Source of the DNA: Zea mays
Lineage: Eukaryota > Streptophyta > Magnoliopsida > Poales > Poaceae
Reading direction: 5' to 3'
DNA: 64,000 nt
NCBI RefSeq assembly: GCF_902167145.1
Contig: NC_050099.1
Span: forward strand, 240,510,588 to 240,574,587
Made by a program: the position numbers and the translations under genes. Shown one piece after another: positions 21,614-30,928 of this stretch. Under the pieces are notes generated by a model. That model ran no database searches. It saw only the letters and a program-made list of their open reading frames with translations, and was not told the origin of the DNA. How positions within the stretch are numbered: position 1 is the first letter of the stretch; each line of letters starts with the position of its first letter.

Positions 21614-22067
21614 TGTTAGAATCTATGCTGTCTAGGATCGATTCCTAAGTCCCTAGAATACAAATCCGTAACTGAAAGTAAAACCTTGATGACGTGTAGA
21701 TCTGATCTACTGATCTACTGAGAGGAACGGGGAAACATACCTTGTTGTTGCTGTTGCTATCTTCATATTGTTGCCCTGCAGAGAAGCAGCAGGCATCGTG
21801 ATCCGAGCCACTGTCTGGTTGTCGCGTTTCCAAACACTTCGACGCCTAGGCGATGGGGGCCTCTCGGACTAGGGTTTTTTTTTGGGGCGAGGTACTAGCG
21901 TTAATCTTTCCTGCGACCCCTTAGTCCTATATATAGCGTCGTGTGTCTGGGGGCTCCAACCGAGGTTAGCGTGGGCCCTCCCAATCAAGGGCCCATTTAA
22001 AGAGATAGATAGTTGGGTTTAGCCCAATCCGGTCACTGATGACCAGCTGTAGAGGACACACCCAACA
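21614..22067 (-). repeat. 5' LTR of the recent copia element
   Basis: 454 bases, identical to 15328-15780 except for one extra T in a homopolymer near 21878. Minus-strand TATA-like TATATATAG at 21928-21936. Confidence 0.95.
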
Positions 22068-22072
22068 GATAC

Positions 22073-23355
22073 TGCCGCTGCGTTGTTGCATCCGCGCGCC
22101 TGCCTCTGCGGCGCAAAGAGAAATGACCTTGAACAAGCCTAGCAACCGGCCGCCAACCGCGGCTGTGTTTCGTTTCGAACCGTTGGTACGTGCACAGCGT
22201 CTCTCACGCATCGTACAGTACAGTAGTGTCAAAAAAAAAAAAACAGGAGCGTGCAGTTATCTGATCCTAATTCCTGTAACCTGAGGTACATTCTGGGAGT
22301 CCGAGCTATTTCTTTCAATCAACGTTCGCGTTAGAAATTTGTTTGATGACGATGTTGCCTGGCGCATTGGACAAAAGAGATAACTTCTTTTATTTTGGGA
22401 CCATATACGACTAGGCTATTCGCAAGAGATTGTAAAAAGTAGAAAATTTAGAGTGTAGATTACACTTTTTGCAGAGCGAAATTCGAAATAGAGAATAAGA
22501 TAGAAGATACTATATAATAGTTGTTGTAGTGTAGACGGCTCTCAACATCATTTCCGGCAAAATGGGAAGCGGCCCCATCTTTCTAGCCACCATCTGTTTT
22601 TTTAACTTTGTTGTTATCCGCAAGGACAAATCCGGCAACAGAGCAATAAGCTCGCTTTCATCGCTCGGATCAACTCCAACTGTAGCGAGCTAGCTTTCTC
22701 GTGCTCGTGCGGATCGAAACTCTTGAATGGAAACAGATATAAACTCTTGAATGTAAATTGAAAAAAATGTAACCCCAGCTCCTTCAAAAATGGTAAGATC
22801 TTTGGCGTAAGAAGAAGTAGCGATCCATATCATCTTGCCTTGGTTCTGCTTCCCCTCTGTTCTTAAGAATACCGAGTCGGGTTCTTCTCCTACCAGTATC
22901 GAATAGAACATGCTGAACAAGATGTTCTTCATGAAAACCCACTCGATTTAGATCAGGAAAATCGTACATATTTTATGATATCAGTTTAATTTACAAAAAT
23001 GGAAATAATAGTTTGATGATATTAGAAGAGTGCACGTACGTGTGATCTATATATATGATAAAAATATAGAAAATAGTGACTAATAACATGACTTTGATTC
23101 AAAACCTTATAGGATAAAGAGCATCCTAGTGATAGATTAATTAGTGTCTAATCTGTGTAGTCGTTTCGCTTGGTGCGGTTCAGAAGGATACGATGGAATG
23201 TCGATCAACATGAGAAAAAAGAGAACGAAGCGAGCACTCATATCGCTTGTTGCCACTTCCCTAAAAAAGAGATTGACGTTCTTCACCCGAGCAAGTGAAC
23301 TCTATGACGACACTCGTCGAGCACGGGAGATTAGAAGATGGCGAACTGAGCAGGT
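22073..23355. other. Unassigned flanking DNA
   Basis: Sequence between the recent copia element and the gypsy element. Frames are short. The plus frame from 23144 (about 70 residues before the gypsy LTR) shows no recognisable family and stops right after the insertion point in the reconstructed flank. Nothing supported. Confidence 0.4.
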
Positions 23356-23858
23356 ACAGTTGTCGGGGATCATAATTAGAGGTAGCCCAAGACTTCTAAT
23401 CTCAGCTGGTAACCCCCATCAGCACAAAGCTGCAAAGACCTGACGAGCGCGATTCAGGTCAAGGCTCCGTCCGCTCAAGGGACACGATCCCGCATCGCCC
23501 GAGCCCAGCCTCGGGCAAAAGCAGCCGACCCAGGAGAATTCACGTCTCGCCCGAGGGTTCCCTCAAGCAACGAACGCACCTTCGGCTCACCCGAGGCCCA
23601 GGCTTCGCGGAGAAGCAACCTTGGCCAGATCGCCACGCCGACCGACCGTATCGCAGGAGCATTCAATGCAAGGATCGCCTGACACCTGATCCTGACGCGC
23701 GCTCCTCAGTCGACAGAGCCGAAGTGACCGCAGCCACTTCGCCGCTCTACTGACCGACCTGACAAGAAAACAGCGCCGCCTGCCCTGCTCCGACTGTTGG
23801 GCCACTCGACAGAGTGAGGCTGACAGCAGCTAAGTTCAGCCTCGGGCGCCATAGGAAG

Positions 23859-24090
23859 CTCCGCCTCGCCCGACCCCAGGGCTCGGACTCAACCTTGACG
23901 CCGGACGACGGACTCCGCCTCGCCCGACCCTAGGGCTCGGACTCAGCCTCGACCTCGGAAGACGGACTCCGCCTCGCCCGACCCCAGGGCTCGGACTCAG
24001 CCTCGACCTCGGAAGACGGTCTCCGCCTCGCCCGACCCCAGGGCTCGGACTCGACCTCGACCTCGGAGGAGCCTCCGCCTCGCCCGACCT
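23859..24090 (+). repeat. 54-base tandem repeat in the gypsy 5' LTR
   Basis: The unit begins CTCCGCCTCGCCCGACCCCA and continues GGGCTCGGACTCAGCCTCGA, ending CCTCGGAAGACGGA, with about 4.5 copies. Because 54 is a multiple of three, it yields long but meaningless open frames on both strands. Confidence 0.9.
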
Positions 24091-24469
24091 CGGGCTCGGA
24101 CCGACCACGTCACAGGGGGGCCATCATTACCATACCCCTAGCTAGCTCAGGCTACGGGGAACAAGACCGGCCTCCCATCTGGCTCGCCCCGGTAAACAAG
24201 TAATGATGGCACCCCGCGTGCTCCATGACGACGGCGACTCTCAGCCCCTTACGGAAGCAAGGAGACGTCAGCAAGGATCCGACAACCCCGACAGCTGTAC
24301 TTCCACAAGGCTCAAGTACTCCTCCGACGACCACGACATCACATGAACAGGGCACCAAAACCTCTCCGACTGCCACGACGGTATGTACTAAGGGCTCTAG
24401 CTCCTCTCTGCTAGACACGTTAGCACACTGCTACACCCCCATTGTACACCTGGGCCCTCTCCTTACGCC

Positions 24470-24477
24470 TATAAAAG
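24470..24477 (+). promoter_or_regulatory. TATA box of the gypsy 5' LTR
   Basis: TATAAAAG in the context CTTACGCCTATAAAAGGAAGG, repeated at the matching place of the 3' LTR (about 39420). It lies about 270 bases before the LTR end, a normal U3/R position. Confidence 0.65.
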
Positions 24478-24745
24478 GAAGGTCTAGGGCTCTCGTACGA
24501 GAAGGTTGGCCGCGCGGGAGAACGGGCTGGCGGACAGTCTCTCTCTCTCTCCCTCGCGGACGCTTGTAACCCCCTACTGCAAGCGCACCCGACCTGGGCG
24601 CAGGACAACACGGAGGCCGTGGGTTTCCCCTTTGCCGTTCCCCCCCCCTCTGTGCTCCGTCTCGCGCCGACCCATCTGGGCTGGGACATACGGCGACAAT
24701 TTACTCGTCGGTCCAGGGACCCCCCGGGGTCGAAACGCCGACAGT

Positions 24746-24761
24746 TGGCGCGCCAGGTAGG
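24746..24761 (+). other. Primer-binding site of the gypsy element
   Basis: TGGCGCGCCAGGTAGG starts two bases after the LTR end, at the primer-site position. The CACTA element has inserted immediately after it, and its TSD copies the last AGG. I do not assign the tRNA. Confidence 0.7.
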
Positions 24762-25010
24762 CACTACAGCAATTCAAAGCATTCCCGTCGGCTACATTAA
24801 TTCCCGTCGGCCTGCGCGCGGGCCGACGGGAATTAATTAATCCCCGTCGGCCAAAGTAAGGCCGACGAAGATTATTTAATTCCCGTCGGCCAGTCAACGT
24901 AGCCGACAGGGATTAACTAACTCCCGTCAGCCCGCGTACAGCCGACGGCGATTAACTAACTCCCGTCGGCCGCGTCGCCAGGCCGACGGGAGTTATTCGA
25001 AATAACCACC
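24762..25010. repeat. CACTA left terminal and subterminal repeats
   Basis: Alternating CCCGTCGGCC and GGCCGACGGG copies form a string of short hairpins, for example CCCGTCGGCCtgcgcgcGGGCCGACGGG at about 24813-24838, each followed by AATTAATTAAT-like spacers. At least four inverted pairs. Confidence 0.85.
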
Positions 25011-25138
25011 ACCGTGCCCTTTCTTCTTCCTTTCTGTTTCTTTCATCGCGCGCTCTCTCTACGCCCGCGCCCGCGCCGCCGTCCTGCCCGCCACCGCCCG
25101 CACGCCGCCGGCCGACGTCGCCGCCCTGCCGCCGCCCC

Positions 25139-26381
25139 TGAGAGCACCTAGAGGGGGGGGGGGGTGAATAGGTGATCCTAGGAAACTTAAACTTATAGCC
25201 ACAAAAACTTGTTAAGTGTTAGCACAATAATCGCCAAGTGGCTAGAGATGAGTCTCAACAGAACACAATACCACAGAGAAGACACAGTGGTTTATCCCGT
25301 GGTTCGGCCAAGTACAAAACTTGCCTACTCCACATTGTGGCGTCCCAACGGACGAGAGTTGCACTCAACTCCTCTCAAGTGATCCAATGATCAACTTGAA
25401 TACCACAGTGTTATGTTTTTCCTTTCAATATCCCGTTTTGCGAGGAATCTCCACAACTTGGAGTCTCTCGCCCTTACACTTGAGATTCACAAAGAAATAC
25501 GGAGTAAGGGAGGGAAGCAACACACACAAATCCCCAGCAATATGCGCACACACACGGCCAAGAATCGAGCTCAAAAGACTATCTCAAAGTTCTCACTAGA
25601 ACGGAGCTCGAATCACTACAAATGACAAATGAATGCGCAAAGACTGAGTGTGGATGATCAAGAATGCTCTAAGGTTGCTTAGTGTGCTCCTCCATGCGCC
25701 TAGGGGTCCCTTTTATAGCCCCAAGGCAGCTAGGAGCCGTTGAGAGCAAATTTAGAAGGCCATCCTTGCCTTCTGTCGTCTGGCGCACCGGACAGTCCGG
25801 TGCACACCGGACACTGTCCGGTGCCAGATTTCTTTCCTTAAATGGCGAAGCCGACCGTTGGCAGATTTGGAGCCGTTGGCGCACCGGACATGTCCGGTGC
25901 ACACCGGACAGTCCGGTGCCCCCTTCCGACCGTTGGCTTGGCCACGTGTCCCGCGCAGATCGCGCGGCCGACCGTTGGCTCGGCCGACCGATGGCTCACC
26001 GGACAGTCCGGTGCACACCGGACAGTCCGGTGAATTTTAGCCGTACGCCGTCGGCGAATTCCCGAGAGCGGCCACTTCGCTCGAGGAGGCAGCCTGGCGC
26101 ACCGGACACTGTCCGGTGCACCACCGGACAGTCCGGTGCCCCAGACCGAAACAGCTTTTTGGCTGTACACAGCCAACTCTTCTCGTTTCTTCTTCTTTCT
26201 GTTTCTGATACTTAGACAAGTATATTAGTACACAAAACCAATGTACTAAGACTTAGAAACATACCTTTTCTCTTGATTTGCACTTTGTCCATCCATGGGC
26301 ATAGATTCACATTTAAGCACTTGTGTTGGCACTCAATCACCAAAATACTTAGAAATGGCCCAAGGGCACATTTCCCTTTCA
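25139..26381 (-). mobile_element. Solo Opie LTR
   Basis: 1243 bases, TGAGAGCACC...TTTCCCTTTCA (plus-strand view), flanked by GCCCC at 25134-25138 and 26382-26386. It has no primer-binding site or internal region. A solo LTR forms when the two LTRs of a full element recombine and delete the middle. It lies in minus orientation inside the CACTA element, directly in front of the retained coding exons. It contains the same CACCGGACAGTCCGGTG cluster (about 25780-26140) as the other Opie LTRs. Confidence 0.93.
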
Positions 26382-27014
26382 GCCCCGCCGCCCCGCTCGC
26401 CCGCCGCCCCGTCGCCGTCACGCCGCTCGCCCGGCCGCCGCACCCGAGCCCACGGCCACCGCCCCCGCCCACGGCCGCCGGTCCCACGCCGCGAATTTAT
26501 GAGGATGCGTGAAGAGATGAGACAACAACGCGAATTTATGGAGGCTTGCAATGCACATAACCAAGCGATGTATCAAGTGAGTACACATAATCCGAACTCT
26601 AAATTATTATATTTTAATACAACATCTTCGGTAGTAACACATATGTGTTTAACAGTTAATGCAGCAACAGAGCATGACATCAAATTTTCCACCGCCACCA
26701 CAATGGAGCCAATTTGCAAACACACCAGTTCCACCAAAACAGTTCACCACCCCTCCGACACATATACCTGCACCTGGAGATAGGGTACGTTTGATAACTC
26801 TCCATTAATTTATATACTTGTATACTTTTTTGATATTTGCATTTAACGTGATGATATTTGCTAACTTGCATAGGTTACACCTGAAGCGGGTGGTAGTGGG
26901 TCTGATCCAGCAGTAGGGACTGGATTTGTTGACTCGCTCTTCGCGTTCCCTCCTCCTGGTGGTGGTGGCGGCAGCGGTCAAAGCTCTAACCACCCAAGTG
27001 GTGGTTATCTCTAA
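26382..27014 (+). pseudogene. 3' exons of a CACTA element gene
   Basis: Three exon pieces join in frame across canonical splice sites. The exon ending MREEMRQQREF...AMYQ is followed by GTGAGT at 26577. Exon 26665-26784 (encoding FPPPPQWSQFANTPVPPKQF) lies between TTAATGCAG and GTACGT. Exon 26874-27014 follows GCATAG and ends FPPPGGGGGSG..NHPSGGYL and TAA at 27012-27014. A glutamine/arginine-rich coiled-coil-like segment followed by a proline- and glycine-rich tail is typical of the second, DNA-binding-type protein or the transposase C-terminus of plant CACTA elements; which one I cannot decide. The 5' part is lost: GC-rich sequence before the solo LTR (25040-25138) has no convincing start. 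The LTR insertion also separates it from any promoter. Confidence 0.6.
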
Positions 27015-27309
27015 ACACTTGAACTTATGTTTGAAATGTCGTACTCGTTGGTCGATGTTATGTTTCAATACTATGTCGTACTCGTTGGTGGATGTTGGTG
27101 GATGTTATGTTTCAATACTATGTCGTACATGTTGGTGGATGTTTTAATTATAAATGCAAGTGTTTATGTCTAAATGCATGTGTTTGTGGATGTCGTATCT
27201 CTAAATGCATGTGTTTGTAATGTGGCTGTTATCTGTGATTTATGTTATGTTTGATATATGTTATGTGTGCAGAAATAATGACATAATTTAGTGCTGTTTT
27301 TGTAGCAGT

Positions 27310-27723
27310 ATAGGGTAATTCCCGTCGGCCCAGTTAATTCCCGTCGGCTATGGTCGAACCGACGGGAATTAACTAATAATGCTCGTCGGCCCAGTTAATT
27401 CCCGACGGCCACGTCGGACCGACGAGAATTAATTCATAACTCCTGTTGGCCTGGGAAACCGACAGGAATTAATAAATAACGCCCGTCGGCCCACAACACC
27501 GACGGGAGTTAGCCTTAACTCCCGTCGGCCACCTTCTAGCCGACGGGAATTAATTATTCTCGTCAGCCGCCGACGGGGATAAACTTATCCCCGACAAGGG
27601 ACGCCTGGCGGCTGACAACCGATGGGAATAAGCCCTAAACCGACGGGAATAAGTAATTCCCGTCGGTTTAGGCTTATTCCCGTCGGTTTCTGGCCGACGG
27701 GAATTAAGTGAATTCCTGTAGTG
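27310..27723. repeat. CACTA right subterminal and terminal repeats
   Basis: Dense copies of TTCCCGTCGGCC / GGCCGACGGGAATTAA in both orientations, ending GAATTCCTGTAGTG. At least eight motif copies. The motif is shared with the left end, which supports the element's borders. Confidence 0.88.
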
Positions 27724-27745
27724 AGGGGCCTGCTGCGTGTTGACG

Positions 27746-30700
27746 ATGCTTCATTTCGGGAGTCTTGAGTTCATGTCCCTCGACGGCAGCTACGACATGA
27801 TACTCATTCCTCCGCCGCGCGACAACGACAATGGCGACCGTCAGCCCGCCCGCCGGCGGTGGAATCGACGACGTCTTCCCCGCGTGGCGGAAGAGCAACA
27901 TCCGGGTCTGTCCCGTCACCTTCCCCGCCGACGGAGGAGGAGGCGGGGCAGGCATGGCCAAGCAGTAGGCGACACCTCATCGGCTGTCGAGCGAGTCGAC
28001 GGCGCCGGTGCCCCAACGGGGGACACGTCGGGCTTTGACCTCGCGTCTGAGACGAAGACGAGCGTCGTTTCCCCGCAACACGCCAACCTCAAGCAGACGT
28101 ACGACGCCAGCACGCTCGCGAAGGGCTTGCTGGGCGTTAGCCTCGTACCTGAGACAACGGTACAGTCCGTCCCCGACGCGACTTCATCACCGCCCGTCGA
28201 TCAAGAGGTACCGTCTGTTTCCCATCCCATGCCTTTTAGATTCAGCTACGACCCACCAAGCGACCCCGCTTCGGTGGACGCTTTCATAAAGGCTTGTCCA
28301 AACCCTCCAGGGTATCATATGCGGTCACCCTGGGACCGGCTGACGGCCGTCTCGACCTACGGGCCCCTGGGTTCCGAGGAAGATGACGAGCCCGACTCTG
28401 GTTGGGATTTCTCCGGGCTCAATAACCCCAGTGCCATGCGGGACTTCATGACCGCATGTGACTACTGCCTCTCCGATTGCTCCGATAGCAGCCACAGCCT
28501 CGGCGACGAGGACTGTGGCCCAAGTCGTGAATGCTTCCACGTCGATCTAGGGGGTCTCGACGAAGGCAACCATCTTGGTATGCCGGAGGACGGTGATCCC
28601 CCTAGGCCTGCGCCTCGCGTTGACATCCTTCGGGAGCTAGCTGTGGTCCCAGTCCCTGTGGGGGGTCAGGACGCATAGCTCGAGCAAATCCGCGAGGTAC
28701 AGGCCAGGCTCGACAAGGAAGCATGACAACTTGTGCAGCTTCGGCAAAATATCGGGCAGGAGTGGGCAGGCCGAGCACCGGCCGGAGAAGCGCATCATCT
28801 GGCCCAGGACGTCCAGCACCGCATCGCCGACGATGCCAGGGCGAGGCTGCCCCCGGCTTCCAGTGGGGTCGGCCAGAACCTGGCTGCAGCAGCGATACTA
28901 CTCCGAGCGATGCCGGAACCATCCACCACCGAGGGGCGACACATCCAGGGAGAGCTCAAGAATCTCCTGGAAGATGCCGCGGTCCGACGGGCCGAGAGCT
29001 CTGCCTCCCGAAGGCAGGGGTACCCCCCGGAGCATCGCGCCGCGACTTCCTGATTCATGCGGGAAACCTCGGTCCACACCGGACGCACGCGGAACACAGC
29101 GCCTGTGGCCTCGGATCGCCTCGGCAACGAGCACCACCGCCGCGACCATCGAGCCTACCTCGACGAGAAGGTGCGCCGAGGCTACCACCCCAGGCGTGGG
29201 GTTCGCTACGGTAGCGGGGAGGATCGGAGCCCCTCGCCCGAACCACCCGGTCCGCGAGCTTTCAGCGGGGCCATACGACGGGCGCCGTTCCCGACCCGGT
29301 TCCGAACCCCGACTACCATCACCAAGTACTCAGGGGAGTCAAAACCAGAACTGTGGCTCGTGGACTACCGGCTGGCCTGCCAGTTAGGTGGGACGGACGA
29401 TGACAACCTCATCATCTGCAACCTTCCCCTGTTCCTCTCCGACACCGCCCGAGCCTGGCTGGAGCATCTGCCTCCTGCGCAGATCTCCAACTGGGACGAC
29501 CTGGTCAAAGCTTTCGCCGGCAACTCCTGGGATCTCCGAAGCTGCCGCCAGCAGCCGGGAGAGTCCCTGCAGGACTACATCCGGCGATTTTCGAAGCAGC
29601 GTACCGAGCTGCCCAACATCACCGACTCGGATGTCATCGACGCGTTCCTCGCCGGCACCACTTGTCGCGACCTGGTGAGCAAGCTGGGTCGCAAGACTCC
29701 CACTAGGGCGAGCGAGCTGATGGACATCGCCACCAAGTTCGCCTCTGGTCAGGAGGCGGTCGAGGCCATCTTCCGAAAGGACAAGCAGCCTCAGGGGCGC
29801 TAGCCAGAAGACGTCCCCGAGGCATCCGCTCAGCACGGCGCGAGGAAGAAGGGCAAGAAGAAGTCGCAAGCGAAACGCGACGCCGCCAACGCGGACCTTG
29901 TCGTCGCCGCTGAGCATAGGAACCCTCGGAAGCCTCCCGGAGGCGCCAACCTGTTCGACAAGATGCTCAAGGAGTCGTGCCCCTATCATCAGGGTCCCGT
30001 CAAACACACCCTTGAGGAGTGCGTCATGCTTCGGCGCTACTTCCACAGGACCGGGCCATCGACGGAAGGTGGTAGAGCCCACAACAACGACAAGAAGGAG
30101 GATCACAAGGCAGAGGAGTTCCCCGAGGTCCACGACTGCTTCATGATCTACGGTGGGCAAGTGGCGAACGCCTCGGCTCGGCACCGCAAGCAAGAGCGCC
30201 GGGAGGTCTGCTCGGTAAAGGTGGCGGCGCCAGTCTACCTAGACTGGTCCGACAAGCCCATCACCTTCGACCAGGGCGACCACCCCGACCGCGTGCCGAG
30301 CCTAGGAAAGTACCCGCTCGTTGTCGATCCCGTCATCAGCAACATCAGGCTCACCAAGGTCCTCATGGACGGAGGCAGCAACCTCAACATCATCTACACC
30401 GAGACCCTCGGGCTCCTGCAGATCGATCTGTCCTCGATCCGGGCCGGCGCGGTGCCTTTTCACGGGATCATCCCCGGGAAACGCGTCCAACCCCTTGGAC
30501 AACTCGATCTGCCCGTCTGCTTCGGGACTCCCTCCAACTTCCGAAAGGAAACCCTCGCGTTCGAGGTGGTCGGGTTCCGAGGAACCTACCACACAGTGCT
30601 GGGGAGACCATGCTACGCTAAGTTCATGGCCGTCCCCAACTACACCTACCTCAAGCTCAAGATGTCGGGCGCCAACGGGGTCATCACCGTCGGCTCCACG

Positions 30701-30928
30701 TACCGACACGCGTACGAATGCGACGTGGAGTGCGTGGAGTACGCCAAGGCCCTCGCCGAATCCGAGGCCCTCATCGCCGACCTGGAGAGCCTCTCCACGG
30801 AGGCGCCAGATGCAAAGCGTCACGCTGGCAACTTCGAGCCAGCTGAGACGGTTAAGTTCGTCCCTCTCGACCCCAGCAACGACGCCTCTAAGCAGATCCG
30901 GATCGGCTCCGAGCTCGACCCCAAATAG
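27746..30928 (+). pseudogene. gag: Gypsy gag and protease, interrupted by stops
   Basis: One frame runs from ATG at 27746 to 30928, broken only by stops at 28676 (TAG), 28724 (TGA), 29051 (TGA), 29801 (TAG) and 30926 (TAG). In order: an N-terminal region with MRDFMTACDYCLSDCSD; the retrotransposon gag core (YSGESKPELWLVDYRLACQL, then ARAWLEHLPP, about 29320-29760); a basic KKGKKKSQAKRD stretch; a CPYHQGPVKHTLEEC zinc-binding-like motif at about 29980-30025; and an aspartic protease segment with VLMDGGSNLNIIY (about 30360-30400), which has DGGS in place of the usual DTGS/DSGS. Gag forms the particle and the protease cuts the polyprotein. A GTG at 27737 is in frame, but the ATG is the more usual start. 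The CACTA element ends 23 bases upstream. Confidence 0.88.

Larger units (their letters stand above)
15328..22067 (-). mobile_element. Recently inserted, coding-dead Ty1/copia retrotransposon
   Basis: A 6740-base element on the minus strand, flanked by GATAC at 15323-15327 and 22068-22072. The two LTRs are identical apart from one T in a run (8 versus 9 T), so insertion was very recent. Yet gag and pol inside are full of stops and shifts. Most likely it is a non-autonomous member whose transcript was packaged and reverse-transcribed by proteins from a relative. It inserted into the end of ancient repeat copy B. Confidence 0.93.
23361..24743 (+). repeat. 5' LTR of the gypsy element
   Basis: 1383 bases, TGTCGGGGATCATAATTAG...GTCGAAACGCCGACA. 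It contains about 4.5 copies of a 54-base tandem unit; the 3' LTR has about 6.5, which accounts for the 107-base length difference. Confidence 0.93.
24762..27723 (+). mobile_element. Non-autonomous CACTA (En/Spm-type) transposon
   Basis: The left end CACTACAGCAATTC matches the right end read inward, CACTACAGGAATTC. Both are flanked by the 3-base duplication AGG (24759-24761, 27724-27726), as expected for CACTA elements. Subterminal regions are packed with direct and inverted copies of (A)TTCCCGTCGGCC, the likely transposase-binding repeats. The element is 2962 bases including an inserted 1243-base solo LTR, so it was about 1.7 kb. No DDE transposase remains; it keeps the last exons of an element gene. 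It split the leader of the gypsy element between primer-binding site and gag. Confidence 0.93.

Noticed and set aside
22400..22560. Possible second MITE resembling the 12250 element (GGCTATTCGCAAGAG...GTAGACGGCTC)
   Set aside because: The end similarity is too weak and no TSD is visible.
23859..24090. CRISPR-like regular repeats
   Set aside because: Units are contiguous tandem copies with no unique spacers, inside a plant LTR; not a CRISPR array.
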